A stretch of 64,000 nucleotides of DNA from Amycolatopsis nivea (GCF_004522235.1 NZ_SDLT01000002.1:1-64000); one strand, 5' to 3'; shown: positions 19,213-28,565, counted from the first letter of the stretch. Numbers and translations: made by a program. The notes: a model not told the origin generated them from the letters alone.

Positions 19213-21266
19213 TCCAGCGGACGCGCGCCGAGGTGATCCGAGAGCAGCTTCCTTGCGATCTGCTCCGGATCCTCCTCCGCGGGCGGCGGCGGAGGCGGCG
19301 GGACCGGGCTGGAATCCTCGGAGTAGATGTCGTCGTCCTCGTCCGTGGGCTCGGGCGGGAGCGGGATGTCCGGTTCGCTCGTGGTGACGCGCGGACGGCT
19401 CGGCGCTTCCGCCGCGGGCTTCGGCGGGGCAGGCGGCGCTGCCGAGGGGGCTTGCGCGGCCGCGGACGGACGTGTGAACGACCGTTCCGGAGCCGGTGCC
19501 GCCGGTTGCTGCCGGGGAGCCTGCCGCGCGGGAGCGGCCGCCGGGGCCGCGCCGTGCACGCAGCGGACCTGCCATTCGCCGCCGAGCACCTCGCTCAGCC
19601 CGGCCGCGATCTTGCTCGCGTTGCCCTGGTCGCTCAGCCGCCGGGCGAGCGGTTCGGACTTGTGCGTCAGCGTGACCGCCGAACCGTCGACCTCGGCGAC
19701 CGTCGCCTGCGTGAGCATGGCTTCGAGCGCCCGGCCGCCGGTGAATTTACGCAGCGACGCCAGCAGTTGCGGCCACTTCTCGCGCACCTTGGCCGCGTCG
19801 ATTCCGCCCGCGGCCGGGGCCTCCTCAGCAGGCGGAGCGGGCGGGGCCTCCGGTGCGGGAGCAGCCGCGGCAGGCGGTTCGACGGGAGCCGGACGGCTGA
19901 CCTCCGGACGCGCCGGGCGCGCCGGTTCTTCGGCCGCCGGACGCGCCTCCGCCGCCGGACGTTCGGCGGGAGCTTCCTGCGCCGGACGCTGCGAAGGCCG
20001 CTGGAACCGAGCCGGTGCCTCCGCCGGAGCAGCGGTAGCCGCCGGAGCGGGTGCGGGACCGGCATTGGGCGCGGAAACAGCAGGGGCCGCGGCGGGAGCA
20101 GGCACGCCAGCGGGCCGCCGCTCGAGCCGTTCGATCCGCGCCAGCAAGGCTTTCTCCGCCTCGGTGACCGACGGCAGCAGCATCCGCGCGCAGAGCAGTT
20201 CGAGCACGAGCCGCGGCGACGTCGCGCCGCGCATCTCGAGCAGTCCACTGTGGACGATTTCGGCGTAGCGGGACAGCGTGGCCGGGCCGAGCTTCTCCGC
20301 CTGCTCGGTCATCCGCTTCAGCTCGTCGTCCGGCGCGGCGACCAGGCCGCGTTCGCCCGCTTCCGGGACGGCGCGCATCAGCAGCAGGTCGCGCAGGCGG
20401 TCGAGCAGGTCGGTGGCGAAGCGGCGCGGGTCGTGTCCGGCGTCGGCGAGTTTCTCGACGGTGCCGAACACTTCAGCCGGGTTGTCGTTCGCGAGCCCGT
20501 CGATCACCGCGTCGATCAGCGCGGTGTCCGTGACGCCCAGCAGCGCCACCGCCCGCGGGTACGTGACGCCTTCCGGACCGGCCCCGGCGAGCAGCTGGTC
20601 GAGCACCGACTGCGTGTCGCGAGCCGAACCGCCGCCGGCGCGAATCACCAGCGGGTACACCGCCGGTTCGACCGTCGCGCCCTCGGCGGCGACGTTGCGT
20701 TCCAGCAGCTCCCGCATCGAGCTCGGCGGGATCAGCCGGAACGGGTAGTGGTGCGTGCGCGAGCGGATGGTGGTGAGCACCTTGTCCGGCTCGGTGGTGG
20801 CGAAGATGAAGATCAGGTGCTCAGGCGGTTCTTCGACGATCTTCAGCAGGGCGTTGAAGCCCTGCGTGGTGACCATGTGCGCCTCGTCGATGATGAACAC
20901 GCGATAGCGCGATTCGGCGGGCGCGTAGAACGCCTTGTCCCGCAGTTCGCGGGCGTCGTCCACACCGCCGTGGCTGGCCGCGTCGAGTTCCGTGACGTCG
21001 ACGCTGCCAGGGCCTTCCGGCGCGAGCGCGCGGCACGAGTTGCACTCGCCGCACGGATCCGGGGTCGGGCCTTTGGCGCAGTTGAGCGAGCGCGCCATGA
21101 TCCGCGCACTCGACGTCTTACCGCAGCCGCGCGGCCCGGAGAACAGGTACGCGTGGTTGATGCGCCCGGCGGCGAGCGCCGTGCGCAGCGGTTCGGTCAC
21201 ATGCTCCTGGCCGACGACCTCGGCGAAGGTCGCCGGACGGTACTTCCGGTACAGCGCGAGAGCCAC
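19209..21266 (-). CDS. dnaX: DNA polymerase III subunit gamma/tau
   Basis: 685 aa, clamp-loader ATPase. It opens with ALYRKYRPATFAEVVGQEHV, then Walker A GPRGCGKTSSA, the zinc-binding cysteines of CGECNSC, Walker B IIDEAHM and sensor residues near FATTEPDKV. Residues after about 365 form a long Ala/Pro-rich linker with a folded C-terminal region (SLRKFTGGRALEAML), that is, a full tau form; I see no obvious slippery site for a short gamma form. Starts at GTG 21266; the much longer open frame upstream is antisense to the next gene. Confidence 0.95.
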   Translation of the reverse strand: MALALYRKYRPATFAEVVGQEHVTEPLRTALAAGRINHAYLFSGPRGCGKTSSARIMARSLNCAKGPTPDPCGECNSCRALAPEGPGSVDVTELDAASHGGVDDARELRDKAFYAPAESRYRVFIIDEAHMVTTQGFNALLKIVEEPPEHLIFIFATTEPDKVLTTIRSRTHHYPFRLIPPSSMRELLERNVAAEGATVEPAVYPLVIRAGGGSARDTQSVLDQLLAGAGPEGVTYPRAVALLGVTDTALIDAVIDGLANDNPAEVFGTVEKLADAGHDPRRFATDLLDRLRDLLLMRAVPEAGERGLVAAPDDELKRMTEQAEKLGPATLSRYAEIVHSGLLEMRGATSPRLVLELLCARMLLPSVTEAEKALLARIERLERRPAGVPAPAAAPAVSAPNAGPAPAPAATAAPAEAPARFQRPSQRPAQEAPAERPAAEARPAAEEPARPARPEVSRPAPVEPPAAAAPAPEAPPAPPAEEAPAAGGIDAAKVREKWPQLLASLRKFTGGRALEAMLTQATVAEVDGSAVTLTHKSEPLARRLSDQGNASKIAAGLSEVLGGEWQVRCVHGAAPAAAPARQAPRQQPAAPAPERSFTRPSAAAQAPSAAPPAPPKPAAEAPSRPRVTTSEPDIPLPPEPTDEDDDIYSEDSSPVPPPPPPPAEEDPEQIARKLLSDHLGARPLD

Positions 21267-21281
21267 GAGCCCGAGACTACA

Positions 21282-22163
21282 GTGAGCACGGTGAGCCCCT
21301 CCCGTTCCGGTCGCGGCCGTGCGCCGAGCGGCCCGCGGCCGGGCACTTATCCGGTGCGGTTCGGGACCGCCGAGCTGCTGCGCGACGCCGATCGGCCCAA
21401 CGCGTGGATGCTTTCGGTGGGCGGGGTGGCGCAGTCCTACGTCGATCTGGACGACCCGACGAACCTCGAGTTCGACTACGTGCGCCGGCTCGGCGACCTG
21501 GTCGACTTCCTTCCGCCCGGCCCGCTCGACGCGCTGCACGTCGGCGGCGCGGGCTGCTCCCTGCCGCGCTACGTCGCCGCGACGCGACCGGGTTCGCGGC
21601 AGCTGGTCTTCGACGCCGACGAGCCGCTGATCGACCTGGTCCGCGAACAGCTCGACCTGCGCAGCGTCCCGAAGCTGCGGGTACGGATCGAGGACGGCCG
21701 CACGGGCGTGCGCAGCAGGCACGACGCGACGGCGGACCTGATCGTGCTCGACGCCTTCGAGCGCGCGACGCTGGCAAGCGGCTTGGCGACGGTCGAGTTC
21801 GTCACCGAGGTGGCCCGCGTGCTCCGACCGGGAGCCACGATGCTGGCGAACATCTCCGACGGCCCCGGCCTGCCGTTCGCCCGCCGGTTCCTCGCGACGC
21901 TGGCGGAGGTGTTTCCGCACGTCGTCCTGCTGGCCGAGCCCAGCGTGCTGCGCGGCCGCCGGTTCGGGAATCTCGTGCTGGCCGCCTCGCGGCTCGACCT
22001 GCCGACCGCGGAGCTGACCCGGCGCGCGGCGTCCTCGCCGTATCCGGCGCGGGCGGTGCACGGCGATGAGCTGCGGCAGCTGCGGGGGAAGGCCGCACCG
22101 GTCTTCGACGCGGAGGCACTGCCCTCGCCGACGCCGCCGGATGACGTGTTAGGCCTGTTTTAA
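21282..22163 (+). CDS. Spermidine-synthase-like methyltransferase-fold protein
   Basis: 293 aa. A Rossmann methyltransferase core is seen: DALHVGGAGCSLPRYVAA, the acidic end QLVFDADEPLIDLVR, the adenine-site region IEDGRTGVR and LIVLDAFE. It matches actinobacterial proteins annotated as spermidine synthase or fused SAM enzymes, but the usual polyamine-synthase aspartates are not clear, so the reaction is unknown. It starts at GTG 21282, or 21291 three codons later; no ribosome binding site is visible. The divergent dnaX start is only 15 bases away, so one or both messages may be leaderless. Confidence 0.75.
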   Translation: MSTVSPSRSGRGRAPSGPRPGTYPVRFGTAELLRDADRPNAWMLSVGGVAQSYVDLDDPTNLEFDYVRRLGDLVDFLPPGPLDALHVGGAGCSLPRYVAATRPGSRQLVFDADEPLIDLVREQLDLRSVPKLRVRIEDGRTGVRSRHDATADLIVLDAFERATLASGLATVEFVTEVARVLRPGATMLANISDGPGLPFARRFLATLAEVFPHVVLLAEPSVLRGRRFGNLVLAASRLDLPTAELTRRAASSPYPARAVHGDELRQLRGKAAPVFDAEALPSPTPPDDVLGLF

Positions 22164-22269
22164 GGCATACTGCGCCGTCTGTTGCTGATTCGACGACAGT
22201 CACGGCGGGAAGGGTTCCAGCGAGCAGATCGGCTGCGGTCCGTGCCCGCCTACTTTTCGCCGAATCAGC

Positions 22270-22370
22270 AAAAAAAGCGGGTTCCCCCCGTACCCGCCAG
22301 AGCCCGCTTATCCTTGCTGCCTTCCGGCCCTGGGGAAGTTCACAGGGTGGACGCCACGGGGGGTCCCCGC
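22270..22370 (-). ncRNA. ffs: Signal recognition particle RNA, small bacterial type
   Basis: On the minus strand the RNA runs from about 22370 to 22277. The ends pair (GCGGG with CCCGC), the long helix continues inward, and the apical domain has the diagnostic GGCCGGAAGGCAGCA with a GGAA tetraloop, the SRP54/Ffh binding site. Seven T residues (22276-22270) after the terminal helix act as terminator. Position close to dnaX is the common actinobacterial arrangement. Confidence 0.93.
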
Positions 22371-22376
22371 AGACGA

Positions 22377-22871
22377 CTATAGCGGACTCGGTTGCCGCGC
22401 CTCCGACCCCCGCACCACGGCGGCCTCGACGAGGTCGAGCACCTCTCGCACGGACGCCGGGTCGCGGGCGTCGAACGGATGCACCGGAATGCCGTCGCGC
22501 ACGGTCAACGCCCAGCGCACGTCGTGCAGCGGACGCGTGAGCAGGCCGTCGAAGCAGTTCACCCCGACCACGAACGGCAGCCGCAGCCCTTCGACCGCGT
22601 CGAGCACCGGGTAGGCGTCCGCGATCCGCCGCGGGTCGACCACCACGAGCGCCGCGTCCGCGCCCCGCACGAGGTCGGGCCAGCGGAACCAGAACCGGGC
22701 CTGTCCCGGCGCACCGAACAGGTAGCGGCACCGCTCGCCCTCGCCGAGCCTGCCGAAGTCGAGCGCCGCGGTGGTGTCGCCGGCGTCGGTGCGCACCGGC
22801 GCGATCTCCGAAACGGCGTGCACCGCCGTCGTTTTCCCGGCTCCGGCCGGGCCAAGCACGAGGATCTTCAC
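22377..22871 (-). CDS. cvnD: Conservon small GTPase-like protein (CvnD type)
   Basis: 164 aa. Walker A GPAGAGKT at residues 7-14, then a switch-like GAPGQARFWFRW, and VGVNCFDG in the position of the NKxD specificity loop, so that motif is altered. These are features of the CvnD/MglA-like proteins that end conservon operons and bind guanine nucleotide on the membrane side of the cvnA kinase. Three bases after the cvnB stop. Normally a cvnC (DUF742) gene lies between the two; here there is none. Confidence 0.88.
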   Translation of the reverse strand: MKILVLGPAGAGKTTAVHAVSEIAPVRTDAGDTTAALDFGRLGEGERCRYLFGAPGQARFWFRWPDLVRGADAALVVVDPRRIADAYPVLDAVEGLRLPFVVGVNCFDGLLTRPLHDVRWALTVRDGIPVHPFDARDPASVREVLDLVEAAVVRGSEARQPSPL

Positions 22872-22874
22872 GGG

Positions 22875-23294
22875 TCAGGCGAACGCGGTGTTCTTCAACT
22901 CCTCGACCAGCGCGGGGGTAAGGACTTCGGACGCGCGGTTGGCGAACATCGCCATCTCGTAGGCGATCGTGCCGAGGCTGGCCTGCTTGTTGGCCAGCAC
23001 GCCGAGCGAGCAGCCGATGCTGATGGTGCAGACCACGAGGTAGCCGCGTTCCAGCTCGACCACGACCTTGTCCGGATCGCCGAGCGGATGGCTTTCGGAC
23101 ACGCTCTGTGCCAGCGCGAGCATCGCCGAGCAGGTCGCCGCGAGCCGGTCGGCGTCCGCGCGGTCGAGGTCCTGCGACGCGGCGATCAGCAGCCCGTCCG
23201 CGGACACCGCGAGCGCGGCGATCGCGCCCGCGGTGTGCAGCGCGAAGCGGTTGACCAGCCAGTTGAAGTTCTGCGCGGCGGCGGGAACGGTCAT
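22875..23294 (-). CDS. cvnB: Conservon roadblock/LC7 protein (CvnB type)
   Basis: 139 aa. Single Roadblock/LC7 domain: FNWLVNRFALHTAGAIAALA, SADGLLIAAS and the central strand YLVVCTISIGCSLGVL. Such proteins regulate the GTPase partner (CvnD) and bind the kinase-like membrane protein. The ATG overlaps the stop of the upstream gene as ATGA, with GGAGGATC as ribosome binding site. Confidence 0.9.
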   Translation of the reverse strand: MTVPAAAQNFNWLVNRFALHTAGAIAALAVSADGLLIAASQDLDRADADRLAATCSAMLALAQSVSESHPLGDPDKVVVELERGYLVVCTISIGCSLGVLANKQASLGTIAYEMAMFANRASEVLTPALVEELKNTAFA

Positions 23295-25618
23295 GATCCT
23301 CCTTGATCGGCCTGCTGGGCGGTGACTTGCTGTGCTTTGGCGACGCCGTCGGAAAACGAGTCGAAGGTGGCCCGCTCGGCGGCCGGATCGCGCAATTCGC
23401 GGCGCGGCAACGGGGTGCGGACGATCTGCGGCAGTTTGAGCCCGGGGGCCAGCTGCGCACCGGGGACGCGGCGGAAGACGCCGTCGCGGGATTCCGGCTG
23501 CACCACGGTGAACTGGTGCGTCGGAGACGGGTCCGCGGTGTCCGGAACGTCCTCTGTGGACTCTTCGGGCTCGTCAGGAATTTCCAGCGTTCCGGCGCGG
23601 GAAGCGAATTCCGGCTCCGCTTCCGGCCATTTCGGAGCCTCGTCCTGCGTCGGCTCGTCGGCTTCCGGCTCCGGCGGGTCGGTGAACCACCGGAACCCGG
23701 CCGGAGTCGGCGTGGACAACGCGGCGATCGCGGGCGCGGGCAGCAGCACCGGCCGCGGGTCAGGCACCTGCCCCGGCTCGAAAAGCCCAGGCCCGCGCCG
23801 GAAATCGACGTCGCGGGTGAACAGCGCCTGCGGTACCGAGACCTTCGCCGTCACGCCACCGTCCGGAGTGGACTCCAGTTCGACCCGCAGCGAATGCCGC
23901 TGCGCGAGCCGTCCGACCACGGCCAAGCCGAGCTGCTGGCCGGACGCCTCGTCGACCGGTTCGGCGAGGCGGCGGTTCTCCTGCGCCAACCGGTCCGCGG
24001 ACAGCCCGACGCCGTGATCGGCGATGCGCACCAGCAGGTCGCCCGACGACTGGAACTCCGTCGAAATCTCCACCAGCGACTCCGGCGGGGAGAACGCGGC
24101 GGCGTTTTCCAGCAGTTCGGCGAACAGCAGCACCAGGTCGATCCCCAGCGACGGCGCGAGCAGCGCCTCCGCCGGTTCGCCGAGCCGGATCCGGGATTCG
24201 TCGTCGATTTCCGCGGCGGCCGAACGCAACGCGGTGGCCAGTTCGATCGGACCGCCGACCCGGGTTTCGTCGCGATTTCCCGTCACCACAAGCAGATCGT
24301 CCGCGGTGCGCCGCAGCCGGAGGGCCGCGTGCCCCACGCGGTGCAGCCCGGCGAGCAGCACCGGATCGTCGGCGCCGCGCGTCAATTCCTCGATCGCGGT
24401 GCGCTGGCCCGCGACCAGATTCTGCGTGCGCTTGGCCGCTCCGACCAGCAGCTGCACCCCGGCGCGACGCGTGTTCGCCTGCTCGGTCACCGCTTCCACC
24501 GCGGTGCCGCGGAGCCGGTTGAACGCCTCGGCCAGCTCGGCCAGTTCGCCGCCGGTGTCCGCCTCGAGCGCGGGCAGCAGCGGTTGCGGCGGACCCGATC
24601 CCGGTTCGGCGGCCTGAACCAATTCAGGGGCGGCGAGGTCGGCGGTCGAGCGGGCTTGCCTGCTCAGCCGCCGCAGCGGCCGGGCAATGGAGCGCGCGGC
24701 CAGCACGGACAACGCGGCAACCAGTCCGAAAAGGACAATCGCGGCGCCGCCGACGATGAAGGCCGTCCGGGTCGCGCTGGACGCTTTCGCGGAGGCCGCG
24801 CCGGCAATCGCGTCGGCGATCCGGGTCTCCATCGCGTCGCGCTGATCGGCGAGCTGAGTACCGGCAGTGACCACATCGGACACAAACTGCCGGTCCTGCC
24901 GCGGCGCCGTGGCCAGCCGGTCAAGCTGCTGGGCCGTCGCTCCGGCCTCGACCGCGTCGACCTGTGCCGCGTCCTGCTTCCCCGCCAGCCGGGCGAACTG
25001 TTCTCCGTAGACGGCAGCGCGCTGACCTGCGCGATCGGCTCCGGCGGACGCGATCAGCGCGCTCGCCCGGGCCGCTCGCTGTTCGTCCGCGCGCAGCAGG
25101 GCGTCGAGCGTCCTTGCCCCGGAGCTGTCCGAAGTGGCCAGTCCCAATGCGTCGATCAGCCCAACGGACATGGAATCGTAGCCAGAAGCGACATCAGCTA
25201 CGGAAATCTGACGATTGAGCGCCTTCTGCCGCAGTTTCGCCAGTTCACCGCCGGGGCTGGCCAGGCTGTCCGCGACGCCGTGCGCAGCGCTGTCGACCGT
25301 CTGCTGCTGCCGGACGAGCGCCGAGTTGGTGGCCGACGGGTCAGCGACAAAGGCGGCCGTGAGCAGGCTTTCCCGCTGCAACTGTCCGACCAGGCCGCCC
25401 ATCCGCTGCCCTCGGGCCGCGGTGTCCGAAGCGGTCGCGGCTGCCGACGCGGCGGTGACCTGGGCAACCACGAGCGGAACTGCCGCTGCCAAGACCAGGA
25501 CCAGCGGAGCCACGACCAGCACGGTTACTCGCGCCTGCACGGTGCGGATCCCGAGGCGGTCAAGCAGCCGCGCAGCGGATTCCCGCGACCGGGGCGAGCC
25601 GTCGCGCATCCACGTCAC
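23291..25618 (-). CDS. cvnA: Conservon sensor histidine kinase-like membrane protein (CvnA type)
   Basis: 775 aa. First transmembrane helix near residues 30-55 (VTVLVVAPLVLVLAAAVPLV), an extracellular Ala-rich sensor region, a second helix near 290-315 followed by a HAMP-like segment (ARSIARPLRRLSRQ), then a dimerisation region and a HATPase domain with LLENAAAFSPP (N box) and DHGVGLSADRL (G1). The phospho-accepting His box is not canonical, as is usual for CvnA. A long acidic Pro-rich tail follows. GTG at 25618 or ATG three codons later (25609) could be the start; the second has better ribosome-binding-site spacing. Confidence 0.88.
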   Translation of the reverse strand: MTWMRDGSPRSRESAARLLDRLGIRTVQARVTVLVVAPLVLVLAAAVPLVVAQVTAASAAATASDTAARGQRMGGLVGQLQRESLLTAAFVADPSATNSALVRQQQTVDSAAHGVADSLASPGGELAKLRQKALNRQISVADVASGYDSMSVGLIDALGLATSDSSGARTLDALLRADEQRAARASALIASAGADRAGQRAAVYGEQFARLAGKQDAAQVDAVEAGATAQQLDRLATAPRQDRQFVSDVVTAGTQLADQRDAMETRIADAIAGAASAKASSATRTAFIVGGAAIVLFGLVAALSVLAARSIARPLRRLSRQARSTADLAAPELVQAAEPGSGPPQPLLPALEADTGGELAELAEAFNRLRGTAVEAVTEQANTRRAGVQLLVGAAKRTQNLVAGQRTAIEELTRGADDPVLLAGLHRVGHAALRLRRTADDLLVVTGNRDETRVGGPIELATALRSAAAEIDDESRIRLGEPAEALLAPSLGIDLVLLFAELLENAAAFSPPESLVEISTEFQSSGDLLVRIADHGVGLSADRLAQENRRLAEPVDEASGQQLGLAVVGRLAQRHSLRVELESTPDGGVTAKVSVPQALFTRDVDFRRGPGLFEPGQVPDPRPVLLPAPAIAALSTPTPAGFRWFTDPPEPEADEPTQDEAPKWPEAEPEFASRAGTLEIPDEPEESTEDVPDTADPSPTHQFTVVQPESRDGVFRRVPGAQLAPGLKLPQIVRTPLPRRELRDPAAERATFDSFSDGVAKAQQVTAQQADQGGS

Positions 25619-25861
25619 CTTCCGTTCCCGAGGAGTCCCGACGAGACCGAGGCGTGGAGTGCACCGAACGGGGACACCCGCAGGACGCTACTACTCTCAG
25701 TAGTACTCGTCGCGGTACGCACATGGTCGGACACCCCACGTCTGCGCAGAGCTTAGCGAGATCGGCAAGGGATGGACAATGCCCTCTTGCACCGTGTCGC
25801 GCCCTGACACGCTGGGGTTTTCCCGGCGAGCGGCACGCGAGCGAGCAGGACCCGGAGCAGA
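25619..25861. promoter_or_regulatory. Divergent promoter region with perfect operator-like palindrome
   Basis: Between the conservon operon and the dehydratase gene. A perfect inverted repeat TACTACT-CTC-AGTAGTA lies at 25689-25705, about 70 bases before the cvnA start. Its size and symmetry suit a dimeric repressor. No gene that obviously encodes the regulator is adjacent. No other structure seen. Confidence 0.5.
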
Positions 25862-26776
25862 ATGGCCGATATGCGCACCGCACCTGTCGCCGCCGACGTC
25901 GCCGCTGCCCATCTCCGCCTTCGACCACACGTCCGGTGGACACCGCTGTTACGCACCGAAATCGACGGCCGTCCCCTCGTGCTCAAGCTGGAGCAGCTCC
26001 AGCGGTCTGGTTCGTTCAAACTCCGCGGCGCGGTGAACGCCCTGCTCAACGGGCCTAAGCCGAAGCGCGTCGTCACGGCGTCGGGCGGCAATCACGGCCT
26101 TGGCGTCGCCACCGCCGCGCAGTCGCTGGGCATTCCCGCTGTCGTCTACGTGCCGGAGTCCGTGCCCGAAGCGAAGGCCGCCGGCATCGAAGCGGCCGGC
26201 GCGAAGCTCCTCCGGCACGGCGCGGCGTACAGCGAGGCCGCCGCAGCCGCGCTGGCCGTCGCAGAAGAACCCGGCACCCGCTACCTGCACGCGTACGACG
26301 ACGCCGACGTGATCGCCGGGCAAGGAACCGCGACCGCGGAGATCGTGGCCGACGCACCGGACGTCGATGCCATTGCCGTCGCGGTGGGCGGCGGTGGACT
26401 GGCGTCCGGTGCGACGCTGGCCGCGGACGGCCGTCAGGTGTTCGCGGTGGAGCCGGAGCACTGCCAGGCACTGCACGCCGCCCTCGCCGCGGGCGAGCCG
26501 GTGGACGTCACCATCGACTCGGTCGCCGCCTCCGCGCTCGGCGCGACCCGTGTCGGCGAGCTGGCGTTCAGCATCCTCAACTCGCCAGGCGTCACGTCCG
26601 TGCTGGTGTCCGACGCCGAGCTCCTCGCCGCGCGCGACCTGCTGTGGCGCGACTTCCGGCTCGTCGTCGAACCGGCCGCGGCGGCCCCGCTGGCCGCCTG
26701 GCTGGCCGGTCGGATCCCGGCCGAGCTGCCGTGTTTTGTGTTGTGCGGAGCCAATACCTCGGTCACTTTTGCGTGA
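25862..26776 (+). CDS. PLP-dependent threonine/serine dehydratase-like enzyme
   Basis: 304 aa, fold type II. The PLP lysine is Lys53 in GSFKLRGA; SGGNHGLG is the SxGNxG loop and VGGGGLASG the glycine loop that holds the phosphate. There is no C-terminal ACT regulatory domain, so this is the short, catabolic-type enzyme that deaminates threonine or serine, or a serine racemase-like protein. ATG at 25862. Its 3' end overlaps the opposing glycosyltransferase gene by 14 bases. Confidence 0.88.
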   Translation: MADMRTAPVAADVAAAHLRLRPHVRWTPLLRTEIDGRPLVLKLEQLQRSGSFKLRGAVNALLNGPKPKRVVTASGGNHGLGVATAAQSLGIPAVVYVPESVPEAKAAGIEAAGAKLLRHGAAYSEAAAAALAVAEEPGTRYLHAYDDADVIAGQGTATAEIVADAPDVDAIAVAVGGGGLASGATLAADGRQVFAVEPEHCQALHAALAAGEPVDVTIDSVAASALGATRVGELAFSILNSPGVTSVLVSDAELLAARDLLWRDFRLVVEPAAAAPLAAWLAGRIPAELPCFVLCGANTSVTFA

Positions 26777-28565
26777 GGTCGTAGACCTTCGCGCCGCCGA
26801 CCGTGGTGGGGTGGAAGTGCTGCTCGACCCAGGCGGTGATCCTCCCGGACGTGCCGCGGCTGCCACCCGGGCCGCCGCGGCCGTTGCGCGCTCCGACGAC
26901 GAAGTAGTGGATCTCCCCGCTCGCCACGTACTGCTGGAATTGCGCGAGGGTCGGCGCGGGGTCGCCGCCGCTGAACCCGCCGACGGCGAGCACCGGTTTG
27001 CCGCTGCCCAACGCGAGCCCGGCGGCCTGCATCGCACCGGTTTCCGCGGCGGCCCACTTCGTCGTCGTGGACTCCAGCAGCCGATTCAATTCCACATTGG
27101 ACTGTTGCGGTCCGCCGAAACCGATGCGGCCCTTGTGCTGCGGTCCGGATGCCGGGCTTCCGCCGGTATGCGCCGTCGACGCGGTAGCCACCGTGAATGA
27201 GGCCATCCCCAGCAGGGCAGCCACGAGTGCAAGCACCGCGACTGCCCGGCGCGCAGTCCCGATCAGCAACGCGAAAACGCCCAAGACGCCCAGCACCAGC
27301 ACGGAGTATCGCACCCATGGCTGCCAGCTCGGCGTCCGTTGCAGGAGAACGAAACTCCACGCGACCGTCGCCGCCAGCATCACCGCGAGCACCGCCCGCG
27401 GCGCGAGATAAGCACGGCCACGCCACAGTTCGGTAGCGGAAATCGCGACGGTGGCAGCGATTCCCGGAGCGAGCGCGACCGTATAGTACGGGTGGATGAT
27501 CCCGCTCATATAGCTGAAGACGAGGACGCTGAGCATTGTCCAGGCGCCCCACAGCAGCAGCGCGGCCCGAGTCCGGTCAGTCCGCGGCGCACGCCGGGTG
27601 AACCACAACCCGGCCACGAGCCCGATCAAGGCGGCTGGCAGCAGCCAGGACGCTTCGCCGCCGAATTGCTCGGTGAACAAGCGAGTCAGGCCCGCCTGAC
27701 CGCCGAAACCGTGTCCGGCACCGGAAAACTCCGGCATCTTCGGCCGGGCGTCCCCACCGTGCGACTGTCCGAAAATCCGGCCGAGCCCGTTGTACCCGAA
27801 GGCCAATTCCAGCACGCTGTTGTTCGTCGACCCGCTGATGTAGGGCCGATCCGCGACCGGCCACAACGCCACCGCGAGCACCCACCAACCCGCGGAAACC
27901 ACCACCGCACCGGCGGCGGCGAGCAATTGCCACATCCGCCGTCCCAAGGAAGTCGGCGCGGCAACCGCGTAGGCGAGCACGAAGGCAGGCAACACCAGGA
28001 ATGCCTGCAACATCTTGTCGAGGAATCCGAAACCGATCGCGACCCCCGACAGCAGCAGCCATTTCGTGCTCGCCGTTTCCAGCGCCCGCACCAGGAAATA
28101 CCCGCCCGCGACGAGCAGCAGCACCAGGAACGCGTCCGGGTTGTTGAACCGGAACATCAGCGCGGCGACCGGGGTGAGCGCGAGCAACGCGCCGGCCAGC
28201 AATCCGGCGACCGGACCGGAAAACCGCCGCACCGCCAGGTACAGCAGGCCGACCGAGCCCACGCCGGCGAGCGCGTCCGGCACCAGCATGCTCCAGCTGG
28301 AGAAGCCGAAGAGCCGCCCGGACAATCCCATCACCCACAGGGAAAGCGGCGGTTTGTCGACGGTGACCACATTGCCCGGGTCGAGCGAACCGAAGAACCA
28401 CGCTTTCCAGTCCCACGTGCCCGCTTGCACGGCCATCGCGTAGAAATCATTGCCCCAGCCGGAAATCGCGACATTCGTGAGATACAACGCGGCGGTGCCC
28501 AGCAGCAGCACCGCGACGGCGAGGCGCACCCAGCGCGGCGCGACGGCAGTCGTCATGCCCGTCAT
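26763..28565 (-). CDS. Family 39-type membrane glycosyltransferase
   Basis: 600 aa, integral membrane. The first luminal loop carries the acidic pair in WGNDFYAM and the downstream DPGNVVTVDKPPLSLWV, a hallmark of ArnT/PMT-like GT39 proteins that use a polyprenyl-phosphate sugar donor. About 11-13 helices follow, then an extracytoplasmic C-terminal domain (from about residue 470) with a short Gly/Arg-rich loop. Substrate unknown; perhaps lipid or cell-wall decoration. Possible starts are GTG 28571, ATG 28565 and ATG 28556; none has a strong ribosome binding site. Confidence 0.85.
   Translation of the reverse strand: MTGMTTAVAPRWVRLAVAVLLLGTAALYLTNVAISGWGNDFYAMAVQAGTWDWKAWFFGSLDPGNVVTVDKPPLSLWVMGLSGRLFGFSSWSMLVPDALAGVGSVGLLYLAVRRFSGPVAGLLAGALLALTPVAALMFRFNNPDAFLVLLLVAGGYFLVRALETASTKWLLLSGVAIGFGFLDKMLQAFLVLPAFVLAYAVAAPTSLGRRMWQLLAAAGAVVVSAGWWVLAVALWPVADRPYISGSTNNSVLELAFGYNGLGRIFGQSHGGDARPKMPEFSGAGHGFGGQAGLTRLFTEQFGGEASWLLPAALIGLVAGLWFTRRAPRTDRTRAALLLWGAWTMLSVLVFSYMSGIIHPYYTVALAPGIAATVAISATELWRGRAYLAPRAVLAVMLAATVAWSFVLLQRTPSWQPWVRYSVLVLGVLGVFALLIGTARRAVAVLALVAALLGMASFTVATASTAHTGGSPASGPQHKGRIGFGGPQQSNVELNRLLESTTTKWAAAETGAMQAAGLALGSGKPVLAVGGFSGGDPAPTLAQFQQYVASGEIHYFVVGARNGRGGPGGSRGTSGRITAWVEQHFHPTTVGGAKVYDLTQK

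Noticed and set aside
19059..22163. Open frame of over 1000 codons on the plus strand opposite dnaX
   Set aside because: It is antisense to dnaX for most of its length and consists of Arg/Gly-rich shadow sequence. Only the part from 21282 onward is a real gene.
22182..22382. 66-codon plus-strand frame
   Set aside because: Antisense to the SRP RNA, which explains the sequence fully.
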